Source: an uncultured Oscillospiraceae bacterium
Lineage (GTDB): Bacteria > Bacillota > Clostridia > Oscillospirales > Ruminococcaceae
Length of the DNA: 64,000 nucleotides
Direction: 5' to 3'
Assembly (NCBI GenBank): GCA_910589145.1
Contig: CAJUSD010000002.1
Location: 62,001 to 126,000 of the forward strand
Shown in pieces: positions 33,451 through 41,765 of this stretch (position 1 is its first letter; each line of letters opens with the position of its first letter). The notes beneath the pieces were generated by a model. That model saw only the letters and a list, made by a program, of their open reading frames with translations, ran no database searches and had not been told where the DNA came from. The position numbers were made by a program, and so were the translations under genes.

Positions 33451-35202
33451 TTAACGCTTGAGGTTTATCAGTTCTTCCAGGAGGGTGTCGGAAACGGTAA
33501 TCATACGCGCATTGGCCTGATAGCCGCGCTGTGTGGTGATTACGTCCGCAAATTCCTGGGACAGGTCTACGTTGGACATTTCCAGGGTGCTGGAGGCCAG
33601 CGCGCCGGAACCGCCTGTACCGGATTCCACGATCCTCATGGAACCGGTGTTTCCGGTATTGGCGAAGTAGGTGTTACCGACCTGTTCCAGACCGGAGGGG
33701 TTGTCGAAGGTTGCAAGGTCGATACGGCCAAGTTCAAGGAGGTTCCCGTTGTGGGTTGCCTCAATAACGCCGTTGGCGTTGATCTTGAAGCCGCTGATAT
33801 CCGCCAGGGTCTGGGGGCCGCCTTCAGTACCGTTCTGCATTGTAAAAACGTTGCCGCCTAAACCAAGGTTGTCGGATTTTTGTGCGTTTGTGATGGAATA
33901 CTCTCCGACATTTGGCATGCCTAGTGTACCAAGTGTGGCATCTTCTGCAAATGTATATCCATCTGCTTCTGGAGGAAATTGTTCTTGTTGGTTTTTGTCC
34001 TGATTCAGTTTAGCATACTCTGTACTCATCCGAATCAGCTGCCTCTCGTTAGGACAAACCATTGTAATGTAGTCCTCTGTAGAAGTTGTAGCACCATTTG
34101 CTCTAAGACGAATTTTTCCACTGGACAGTTCACCGCCAGAAACCTGTGCGTTATACTCTTTACCTCCAATTGTAAGCTTAACTGTCCACATCCCATCTGC
34201 ATAGGATACCTCAAAGCCCTTAGCATCACAAGTACCCCCACCAGAAAACTGGCTACCCGTCGGAGGATTGGCAAAGCTGAAGCCCCATGTTTGAAGGTTA
34301 TTAGTAGTAGTACCATGGTCTGTATTATTAGGATCTCTTTGCATCGTCACCTCGCCGGACAGATTTGTTCCAGGTGTATCGCAAATCTGCGCGCCGGTCA
34401 GCCCCTCTGCTGGGAAGGTGACTACCGGAGATGTTGTCAGGTTGAAGGTTCCTCCCGGATGCTGTTTGTTGTTGTTGCCTGCAACAATAGCGTCGTTGAC
34501 ATATGTGTTTAATTCATCCATACTTTTAAAGGTAAAAGTCTTGTTCAGCTTAACAGTAATGCCAGTAGACGTAACAGTCGCCTGTGCAGGAACACCGGCA
34601 GGCAGGTTGTCGGAAAGGAATGTAACTGCAACGTTGCCGTCAGTAGTAGTATTGCTTGCAGTCAAAGTATACTGGATGTTATTTAAAGACATCGTATAAC
34701 TTGCCTGGGTAGGGTTCAGTGCAGGGATCTGCATCTGGATGCGGCTGCTGCCGGGTTTCTGCCCGACAACCTTGTTGCCCTGCGCCTGGGTGCCCAGAAC
34801 ATAATAACCGTTGGAGTCAACCAGGTATCCCATGCTGTCGTACCCGAACTTGCCGGAACGGGTATAGAAAATGTTTCCTTCAGAGTCCTGAACCTGGAAA
34901 AATCCTTCGCCGCCAATGGAAACATCCCAAGGGTTGCCGGTGGTGGAGGAAATAGACTGGGTCATGTTCACGTCAACACTGGAAACCTTAGAACCATAAC
35001 CTACCATGGATGAGTTTACACCGCCGCGGGTGCCGTTGCCGGCAGATGCGCCGCGCAGGCTCTGGTAGTAAACGTCGCGGAAAGTGGTGGAACTGCTCTT
35101 AAAGCCCATAGTATTAACGTTTGCGATATTGTTGCCGATAACGTCCAGGCGGGTCTGATGGCCTTTCATGCCTGTAACGCCGGAATAGAGCGATCTTACC
35201 AT
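33451..35202 (-). CDS. flgE: Flagellar hook protein FlgE
   Basis: A 583-residue hook subunit. The N-terminal axial motif is RLDVIGNNIANVNTMGFKS, WDVSIGGEGFFQVQD follows at about 90, and the C-terminal helix ends in ITTQRGYQANARMITVSDTL. It is longer than the common 400-450 residues because of an expanded middle region (about 200-420). AAAAGGAG precedes the ATG. Expressed before filament assembly from the same operon as its scaffold FlgD. Confidence 0.95.
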   Translation of the reverse strand: MVRSLYSGVTGMKGHQTRLDVIGNNIANVNTMGFKSSSTTFRDVYYQSLRGASAGNGTRGGVNSSMVGYGSKVSSVDVNMTQSISSTTGNPWDVSIGGEGFFQVQDSEGNIFYTRSGKFGYDSMGYLVDSNGYYVLGTQAQGNKVVGQKPGSSRIQMQIPALNPTQASYTMSLNNIQYTLTASNTTTDGNVAVTFLSDNLPAGVPAQATVTSTGITVKLNKTFTFKSMDELNTYVNDAIVAGNNNKQHPGGTFNLTTSPVVTFPAEGLTGAQICDTPGTNLSGEVTMQRDPNNTDHGTTTNNLQTWGFSFANPPTGSQFSGGGTCDAKGFEVSYADGMWTVKLTIGGKEYNAQVSGGELSSGKIRLRANGATTSTEDYITMVCPNERQLIRMSTEYAKLNQDKNQQEQFPPEADGYTFAEDATLGTLGMPNVGEYSITNAQKSDNLGLGGNVFTMQNGTEGGPQTLADISGFKINANGVIEATHNGNLLELGRIDLATFDNPSGLEQVGNTYFANTGNTGSMRIVESGTGGSGALASSTLEMSNVDLSQEFADVITTQRGYQANARMITVSDTLLEELINLKR

Positions 35203-35244
35203 AGATGTACAATCTCCTTTTCAGTTCATGTCAAAGACGGGGGC

Positions 35245-35277
35245 GCTGTCCGCTGTCATTGTCCGGCAGCGGACAGC
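35245..35277. other. Intercistronic hairpin upstream of flgE
   Basis: GCTGTCCGCTG (35245-35255) and CAGCGGACAGC (35267-35277) form a perfect 11-bp stem in the 174-bp gap between the TIGR02530 gene and flgE. No T-run follows, so it is more likely an mRNA stability or processing structure than a terminator. Confidence 0.5.
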
Positions 35278-35376
35278 CCGCCAGGATTTGGCAGCAGGCC
35301 CTTCCATCAATCGGGGCCTGAAAACCTCCATGCCTTTCATGGGAATCCGTCAAAGGAATCGGTCCGGCTTATCTGC

Positions 35377-35781
35377 CTACATAATGACGGTCCCGTCGAT
35401 ATTTGTAAAAACATTCCCTTTGAGTTCGTCATGGTTGACGGTAGTAATGACCTTGTGGTTTTTGACGCTGACCAGAAAGGCGGTGTTATCCACCAGAATC
35501 AGCGTATCATTAAGGCCCTTGGACTGTGCCAGACGCACACCTTCTTCCAGACGTGACAGGCTGCTCTCGGTCAGGGCAATTCCCCTTTGTGCAACCCGCT
35601 GCGCCGCGTGCTTGGAAAAGGCGATCTGCCGCTGGGATTCCATGGCCTCCAGCGTTTCGCGGAATGACACGCCGGTATTTTCGGCGGCCTGCGGCTGGGC
35701 AGGAATCTTCGGGGGCTGCGCCTGGGGCTTCCCGGTAACTACGGGGAAGCGGTTATTGAGAAACAGCTCGTTCATACTCAT
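35377..35781 (-). CDS. TIGR02530-family flagellar operon protein
   Basis: A 134-residue protein of a small family found between flgD and flgE in Clostridia and Bacilli. The conserved part is FSKHAAQRVAQRGIALTESS, followed by GLNDTLILVDNTAFLVSVKN. The N-terminal ~35 residues are Pro-rich. Function unknown. Its position suggests a role in hook or hook-cap assembly. Confidence 0.88.
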   Translation of the reverse strand: MSMNELFLNNRFPVVTGKPQAQPPKIPAQPQAAENTGVSFRETLEAMESQRQIAFSKHAAQRVAQRGIALTESSLSRLEEGVRLAQSKGLNDTLILVDNTAFLVSVKNHKVITTVNHDELKGNVFTNIDGTVIM

Positions 35782-35852
35782 TGTTCATCTCACCCTATTT
35801 TTAGCGTCCATGCTTCATTCGTCCCGTGCAGTACCTTGCTGAAAGGTCCACG

Positions 35853-36752
35853 TTACGCCTCGGACGTATCCGGTGTAATGGTGCCGTTTTCAATTCCCTG
35901 CTGGGCGGCATCTGCACCGTTTACATTATTTTCCGTGTCCACAATGGGGTCTGTTGTTGTGTTAGAGTCATCAGGATTGCCGGAGTTTTCCGGCGGAAGG
36001 ACTTCGACAATTTCGTCGTCCTCAGTATCATCCAGTTCACCGGAAGATGCCTCATCCTTGGAATTCACCGAAACAAAGTCATCCAATCCATACCAGACTC
36101 CATTCACCATAAAGCGCATACCGTCGGTCATGGAAACTTTTTGCACAATGCCGGTAGACTGTATGTCGTTTGCATCTTTCACAGTGACGTTCTGTCCTAA
36201 AAGGGACATCAGGAAGCTGGATTGGGTATAATCGGTTTTGTCTTCATCCTCTGGAGGAGTGGTGGGGGTATCGTCAGAGGAACCCGGTTTCTTTGTGGTA
36301 GCGCCGATTTCCATAATTTGGTCAAGGCTGTAGGATTTATCCCCGATATAGATGAGGTATTCATCATCCACCAAGGAAATCTTATCCACTACGCCAGTTG
36401 TAGTATCCAAATTGCCGCTGACAGTAAACTTAGATGCTGTGACAGTCTGCCCAATCAGGGAAGAAACATAATTCTGCTTGGAAAAGTTCGCCAGCTCCTG
36501 CATATACTGCATACTGCTGAACTGTGCAAGCTGGGACAAAAACTGGGCGTCGTCAACCGGATTCATAAAATCCTGGTTTTTCAGCTGCTCCATCATAAGG
36601 TTGAGGAAATCCTGGGCTCCCAGTTCATTGGTCTGTTTGTCGGTAAAGACCGTGTTCCCGAAGTTGGTGCCTTTGGTTGCCTGGGGCTTATAGTTGGCTT
36701 GGTCCCAAAAGCTGGAATTGACGTTGTTTACACCGCCAATAGATTCGGACAT
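35853..36752 (-). CDS. flgD: Hook-cap scaffold protein FlgD with duplicated domain
   Basis: A 299-residue protein needed to polymerise the hook. The N-terminal FlgD motif is LGAQDFLNLMMEQLKNQDFM and LAQFSSMQYMQEL. Next come two copies of a small domain, about 95-149 (SLIGQTVTA..GVVDKISLVDDEYLIYIGD) and about 180-229 (SLLGQNVTV..GIVQKVSMTDGMRFMVNG). Bacillus-type FlgD normally has one. The C-terminal ~70 residues are acidic and Asn/Thr-rich. GGAGGACC precedes the ATG. Confidence 0.92.
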   Translation of the reverse strand: MSESIGGVNNVNSSFWDQANYKPQATKGTNFGNTVFTDKQTNELGAQDFLNLMMEQLKNQDFMNPVDDAQFLSQLAQFSSMQYMQELANFSKQNYVSSLIGQTVTASKFTVSGNLDTTTGVVDKISLVDDEYLIYIGDKSYSLDQIMEIGATTKKPGSSDDTPTTPPEDEDKTDYTQSSFLMSLLGQNVTVKDANDIQSTGIVQKVSMTDGMRFMVNGVWYGLDDFVSVNSKDEASSGELDDTEDDEIVEVLPPENSGNPDDSNTTTDPIVDTENNVNGADAAQQGIENGTITPDTSEA

Positions 36753-36777
36753 AACAGGTCCTCCTTTCTGTCAGATT

Positions 36778-36795
36778 CCCCGGCTTACGCCGGGG
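36778..36795. other. Short GC-rich hairpin between fliK and flgD
   Basis: CCCCGGC (36778-36784), a 4-base loop and GCCGGGG (36789-36795), just upstream of the flgD ribosome site. No T-run. Confidence 0.45.
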
Positions 36796-36815
36796 GGATG
36801 TGCGCGGCCTAAAAA

Positions 36816-38024
36816 TTAAACGTAATAGGTGTTAAGGCCCGTAGAAATCCGATGGGAACCAACAGGTACAGGGCTCGCTTCAACGGGGGAATCGCCATTG
36901 ACAAAATCCCGGAAGGAAACCTGTGTCCGGCGTTGGTTCTGCTGCTGGCCTGCAAACTGCTGCTGGTACTGGCCGCTGAAGTTCTGAGCAAAGTCCTGAT
37001 TGGAAGCATATGCCTGCTGATCCACAACCTCCTGTACAACGGTGTTGTAGGGGCGGAGGGATTCGCGGAGCTGGTCGATTTCACTGCTCAGAAGCCGTGC
37101 TACATGGGAGTTGGAAGCAGAAATGCTCAAGGCAATTTTGTCGTCGGACTGCATCAGCCGGACAGTAATCTCGCCCAAGCCTTCCGGTTTCAGCTTGACG
37201 ATAAACTCATCTTTGCCGGAACCGATTTCCTGGATAATCCCCTCTTTAACCTGGGACATTATATTCAAAGGAATACGGGGGAGTTCAGGGGCTTCCTCAA
37301 CATTGGCAGAATTGGCGACAAACCTGCCAGAATCAACATCCTTTTGGAGCTGGTCCACATCCACGTCAAATCGGTTCTGGGTCTTATTATCCTTATTGGG
37401 GGAGAGGAAATCCAATTCCTGCTTTGCCTGTGAAACCGCGCTGCGGAAATCATTTGCACCCTGATTGAAGAAATCCGAGGTTTGGCTGGAACGGTTTTCC
37501 ACAGTCATGGGGATCGCTTCTTCGGGGTTTTCCTGCTCCATGCCCTGGAGGGGCTGGAAAACAGCTTGGATATTATTTTTGGGTTCTTCCGGGCTGCCTG
37601 TATCAGGAAGCTGGCTTTCCAGGAAAGCAAAGAGCCCTTCCTGTCCCTGTACTTCACCCTGTATACCTTCCGCTTCCAGAAGGGTTTCCAGAGCTGGGGC
37701 ATTTTCAGCGGTGTACAGTTCCGACAGAATCTGGGGATCAATGGTATACAGGTTGGAACCCATGGCAGGGTTTGAGGCCAGCATTTCCATCATCATCTGG
37801 AGGGCTGTGTTTACACCTTCCTCCTCTGTATCCTTCTTCCCTTCCTCCATGAGCATGGCCAAAAGGTCTTTGGCGCCTTCCTCGCCAGTCCCGCCCATAA
37901 GCTGCATAATCAAAGAGAGGAAATCCATCTGCCCGCCCTGCTGCGCCTGCTGGGTGATGCCGGTTGGCTGTTCCACAGTTTGCATGGCCTGTATGGTCTG
38001 CACGGAAACATTGCTTACATCCAT
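36816..38024 (-). CDS. fliK: Flagellar hook-length control protein FliK
   Basis: A 402-residue secreted ruler protein. The N-terminal two thirds is Gln/Glu/Met-rich and unstructured. The C-terminal Flg_hook domain includes FIVKLKPEGLGEITVRLMQS and IDQLRESLRPYNTVVQEV, followed by a Gln-rich tail. It measures hook length and triggers the FlhB switch. AAAGGAGGTG precedes the ATG. Confidence 0.92.
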   Translation of the reverse strand: MDVSNVSVQTIQAMQTVEQPTGITQQAQQGGQMDFLSLIMQLMGGTGEEGAKDLLAMLMEEGKKDTEEEGVNTALQMMMEMLASNPAMGSNLYTIDPQILSELYTAENAPALETLLEAEGIQGEVQGQEGLFAFLESQLPDTGSPEEPKNNIQAVFQPLQGMEQENPEEAIPMTVENRSSQTSDFFNQGANDFRSAVSQAKQELDFLSPNKDNKTQNRFDVDVDQLQKDVDSGRFVANSANVEEAPELPRIPLNIMSQVKEGIIQEIGSGKDEFIVKLKPEGLGEITVRLMQSDDKIALSISASNSHVARLLSSEIDQLRESLRPYNTVVQEVVDQQAYASNQDFAQNFSGQYQQQFAGQQQNQRRTQVSFRDFVNGDSPVEASPVPVGSHRISTGLNTYYV

Positions 38025-38064
38025 TTACTTATTCACCTCCTTTCACTGGGATAAAACATCAGAA

Positions 38065-38514
38065 TCAAGCTTCCTGGGGAAGCGCGAGCTTGCCGGTAAT
38101 AAATTCCGCGATTTCATTTTCAGCCACCTTCGCTTCATATTTGGCAAATTCTTCCTTCTGATGGTCTTTGAGCTTATCAAGGCCGGAAACAGATTGGGAA
38201 AGCTCCAAAACCACCGCAAGCTGATCTTCAATTAAGATATCCTGGTTATGACGCTTGTCGTTGAGCAAATCCATATCATCCCTAAGGCAGTCCAGTTGGA
38301 ATTGGTAGCTCCGCAGCTCCAAGGCAGAAATTCCCTTTTGGGCTTTCACTGTCATCTGTTGGCTGACAGACTGAAATTCCTTCACAAGATCTTTGAGCTC
38401 TTCATCCATCTGGGTTTTAATCACCCGGAGTCGGGCCAGCTCGTTTTTTTCCCTGTCGAGCATTTGGTTTTTATACCCCAGGACGCGGTCCAGGGAAAAC
38501 TGAAAGCGTTTCAT
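38065..38514 (-). CDS. fliJ: Flagellar export chaperone FliJ
   Basis: A 149-residue coiled-coil protein of the export ATPase complex, similar in fold to the ATP-synthase gamma subunit. It begins MKRFQFSLDRVLGYKNQMLD and is charged and helical throughout. AAGGAG precedes the ATG. It sits between fliI and fliK. Confidence 0.9.
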   Translation of the reverse strand: MKRFQFSLDRVLGYKNQMLDREKNELARLRVIKTQMDEELKDLVKEFQSVSQQMTVKAQKGISALELRSYQFQLDCLRDDMDLLNDKRHNQDILIEDQLAVVLELSQSVSGLDKLKDHQKEEFAKYEAKVAENEIAEFITGKLALPQEA

Positions 38515-38564
38515 TGGCGTATATCTCCTTAAATATAATAAATTAAAGCAATATAAGCAAACGG

Positions 38565-39890
38565 CTACTTTGCAACGGTCTGTTGGATTAGCTGCATTGT
38601 CTGGTCAAAGGAAAACTTTTCATCGGTGCGCTGCTGTAAAAATTGGTTGATAACATTCATTTTGCTGATGGCGTAATCCAATTCAGGGTTTGTGCCGCTT
38701 TTGTACGCGCCAATGGAAATCAAGTCCTGATTGTCCTGGTAGGTAGACATTAAGTTACGTATTTTATTGGCAGCTTCCTTGTGATCGTTTTGAGCAATTG
38801 TGCTCATCAAACGGCTGACGCTTGCCAAAACATCAATGGCGGGGTAATGGTTGCGCATGGCAATTTTTCTGGAAAGCATGATATGGCCGTCGATAATACC
38901 GCGGACAGTGTCGGAAATCGGTTCATTGGCATCGTCACCTTCCACCAGGACAGTGTAAATACCGGTAATAGAACCTTTTTCAAAGTTGCCGGATCGTTCC
39001 AGCAGTTTGGGAAGAGCGGTGTAAATGGAGGGCGTATAACCTCTTGCCACAGGGGGTTCCCCTGTGCTCAGTCCGATTTCCCTCTGAGCCATGGCGAAAC
39101 GGGTCAGGGAGTCCATCATCAAAAGAACGTCCTGCCCCTGATCCCGAAAGTATTCAGCAATAGATGTTGCAGCCAGAGCACATTTAGAGCGCATCATGGC
39201 AGGCTGGTCAGAGGTAGCGACCACCAACACGGAGCGCTTCATTCCTTCCTCGCCCAAACTCTGGTCAATAAATTCGCCAACTTCGCGCCCACGTTCGCCT
39301 ACCAGGGCAATCACGTTAATATCAGCTTTCACATTGCGGGCAATCATACCCATCAATGTGCTTTTGCCGACGCCGCTTCCGGCAAAAATCCCCATCCTCT
39401 GGCCCTTGCCAATGGTAAGCATGCCATCAATCGCTTTCACACCAAATTCAATCGGTGTATTGATTTCGGGGCGATCCATGGGGTTGGAAGGTTCGCCGTT
39501 AATGGGATACTCGTCGTCGGTTTCAAAATCTCCTTTGCCGTCAATGGGATGGCCCAAAGCATCAACAACCCGCCCGATCATGTCCCGGCCAACCTTAATG
39601 GTCAGCTTGCTGCCAATGTTCTGGACAGAGCTTCCATATCCAATACCTTCAATATCCTGATAGGGCATCAATAATACTTTGTTGCCGCGGAAGCCGACAA
39701 CTTCCGTAATGACAGTAGGCTTATCGGGACCACGGATGATATTGCATACATCGCCGATGCTGCACTCAATACCGGTAGCCTCCACCGTCATACCTACTAT
39801 TTTATCAATTTTTCCCCGATAAGAAAAGAGATCGGAGGCGAAAAGTATATTTTTAAATTTTGAAAGGTCGGCAGCAGTATATGAAGCCAT
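38565..39890 (-). CDS. fliI: Flagellar export ATPase FliI
   Basis: A 441-residue hexameric ATPase related to the F1 beta subunit. Walker A is GSGVGKST at residues 171-178, Walker B is DVLLMMDSLTRFA, and the family segment GEPPVARGYTPSIYTALPKL is intact. I start it at ATG 39890, preceded by AAAGGGGTGA, rather than the longer frame to 39935. Confidence 0.96.
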   Translation of the reverse strand: MASYTAADLSKFKNILFASDLFSYRGKIDKIVGMTVEATGIECSIGDVCNIIRGPDKPTVITEVVGFRGNKVLLMPYQDIEGIGYGSSVQNIGSKLTIKVGRDMIGRVVDALGHPIDGKGDFETDDEYPINGEPSNPMDRPEINTPIEFGVKAIDGMLTIGKGQRMGIFAGSGVGKSTLMGMIARNVKADINVIALVGERGREVGEFIDQSLGEEGMKRSVLVVATSDQPAMMRSKCALAATSIAEYFRDQGQDVLLMMDSLTRFAMAQREIGLSTGEPPVARGYTPSIYTALPKLLERSGNFEKGSITGIYTVLVEGDDANEPISDTVRGIIDGHIMLSRKIAMRNHYPAIDVLASVSRLMSTIAQNDHKEAANKIRNLMSTYQDNQDLISIGAYKSGTNPELDYAISKMNVINQFLQQRTDEKFSFDQTMQLIQQTVAK

Positions 39891-39977
39891 TGGAATCACC
39901 CCTTTCCCAAATGAGAAGATAAAGAACTTATACATTCGACAAAAAAGCTAAAAACTGGAAGCCAAGCACATACTATT

Positions 39978-40748
39978 CTATTTTTTGGCAGCCTTTTGAA
40001 AAAGCTGCTGAAGGTTGTCAAGCTGAGTCTGAATAGATGCGTCGATGGTTCCATCTGGGGTATCTACAATACAGGTTCCTGGAGCAGAACGGTTTTCCGT
40101 AAAGGCGATTTTCCTTGCATCGCTTTGGTGGTAGTAATCGTTAAGAAGTTTAATAAGCTCACCGGAACGGTTGGAGAGCTTGACAGTAATCCAATCGGCG
40201 TCCCTAACCGTCCCAATGGACTCAACAATCAGGTTTTCCATAGAGGCAGGGTCTAAGGTAATCTGCTTATGCAGAATTTTTCCGGCAATTTCCAGGGCAA
40301 AATCCTGGGTCTGGGCAGCATAGGACTGGAAAAAATTCAGCTGATCCTGTTTCAGCTCTTCCAAAACAGCATTCATTTTTTTCAGCATTGCGTCGATTTC
40401 AGCCTTTTTTTCCTGAATCCCCTTACGAATTCCCTCCAGCCTGCCCTCCTCCATCATCTGAACGGAAGACCTTTTAGCCTGTTCCAAAATCTGTTCCCGT
40501 TCCTGTTCGGCCTGGGAACGGATTTGGCGGGAGGCTTCTTCGGCTTCGCTGCGATCACGCTCCAAAATAGCGTCAAACTGGGCACGGCGAAGGTCGAGTT
40601 CTTCCTGGGCAATGCGAACGGATTCTTCTGCGGAGGGTGAAGCTTCTTCCTCATCTTCTTTATAACAGGAAACAATACCGTCTCCGGCGGATATTTTTAC
40701 AAATTTTTCCTCTGGTACGATCTGACCCTGTTTAAGCACCTTAAGCAA
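39978..40748 (-). CDS. fliH: Flagellar assembly protein FliH
   Basis: A 256-residue FliI regulator and tether to the C-ring. The long Glu/Arg-rich coiled coil (about 60-150) is followed by a V-ATPase-E-like C-domain (EIAGKILHKQITLDPASMEN). The start is uncertain. The TTG at 40748, with AAGGA 8 bases before it, gives the family-like N-terminus MLKVLKQGQIVPEEK. The ATG at 40757 is another option. Either way it overlaps fliG. Confidence 0.88.
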   Translation of the reverse strand: MLKVLKQGQIVPEEKFVKISAGDGIVSCYKEDEEEASPSAEESVRIAQEELDLRRAQFDAILERDRSEAEEASRQIRSQAEQEREQILEQAKRSSVQMMEEGRLEGIRKGIQEKKAEIDAMLKKMNAVLEELKQDQLNFFQSYAAQTQDFALEIAGKILHKQITLDPASMENLIVESIGTVRDADWITVKLSNRSGELIKLLNDYYHQSDARKIAFTENRSAPGTCIVDTPDGTIDASIQTQLDNLQQLFQKAAKK

Positions 40749-41763
40749 TAATCTCATCCTTCCCGCCCTTAGAAATAATGATATCACCGCTTTCCTGGAG
40801 CTGACGGATAATGCCGACAATTTTCTGTTGAGCTTCTTCTACATCGCTCAGGCGGATATTATGCAGATACTGCATATCGCCTTCGATATTTTCGCGCATT
40901 CTTTGAGACATATTGCTGAAGATAGTCTGCTTGACTTCGTCGCTGGTAGATTTGAGGGCAACTGCCAGGTCTTTGGAATCTGTTTCGCGGATAAAACGCT
41001 GGATTGCCAGGTTGTCGAGAGTGACAATATCCTCGAAAACAAACATCAGCTTGCGTATTTCCTCTTCCAGTTGGGGATCTTTGTTGCCCAGCTCGTCGAA
41101 AATAAATTTCTCGGTGCTGCGGTCGACATTGTTCATAATATCTGCAACATAGGTCACGCCGCCCATTTCCATGAACTCCACCGAAACAATATTGGCAAAG
41201 CGCCTCTCAAGGGTTTTCTCCACCAGATTGACAATTTCAGGGGAAGCACGGTCCAGTTTGGCAATACGTTCTATTACATCCACCTGAAGGCTCTCGGGAA
41301 GTTCAGCAATAATCTGAGAAGCCTGTTCTGCCCGGCAATAGGACAGCACCATGGCAATGGTTTGGGGATGTTCATTCTGTAAAATCATCAAAAGGTTTTT
41401 ATAGTCCACTTTGCGAAGAAAATCAAAAGACTTTGTGCGCAGAGATTTGGAAACACGTTCCATCAGGGACATGGCCTGCTGTGGGCCATAAGCTTTCTCC
41501 AAAATATCCCTGGCGTAATTGACACCGCCTTCTGAAATAACCTTCTGGGTAACGCACAGACCATAAAAATCATCGGTAATGGCCTTCATTTCCTCTGGGG
41601 GAAGGCGTTCCATCTTGGCAATTTCCAGGGAAAGCACTTCCACCTCTTCATCCCGGAGGTACTTATAAACCTCTGAGGCATTGTCTGCGCCCAGTGCAAT
41701 GACAACAGCGGCAGCGCGCTGGGCGGCGTTAAGCTTACTACTGCTATTTGTAGCGGCAGCCAT
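40741..41763 (-). CDS. fliG: Flagellar motor switch protein FliG
   Basis: A 340-residue rotor protein that links the MS-ring to the stator. The N-domain starts LNAAQRAAAVVIALG. The middle EHPQTIAMVLSYC motif and the C-terminal torque helix (VFEDIVTLDNLAIQRFIRET, then DLAVALKSTSDEVKQTIFSN) carry the charged residues that face MotA. Length is typical. Confidence 0.97.
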   Translation of the reverse strand: MAAATNSSSKLNAAQRAAAVVIALGADNASEVYKYLRDEEVEVLSLEIAKMERLPPEEMKAITDDFYGLCVTQKVISEGGVNYARDILEKAYGPQQAMSLMERVSKSLRTKSFDFLRKVDYKNLLMILQNEHPQTIAMVLSYCRAEQASQIIAELPESLQVDVIERIAKLDRASPEIVNLVEKTLERRFANIVSVEFMEMGGVTYVADIMNNVDRSTEKFIFDELGNKDPQLEEEIRKLMFVFEDIVTLDNLAIQRFIRETDSKDLAVALKSTSDEVKQTIFSNMSQRMRENIEGDMQYLHNIRLSDVEEAQQKIVGIIRQLQESGDIIISKGGKDEIIA

Positions 41764-41765
41764 CC

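Noticed and set aside
38781..39674. 297-codon plus-strand ORF opposite fliI
   Set aside because: Long only because the opposite strand is under strong codon constraint; fliI motifs are intact and the antisense product has no recognisable domain.
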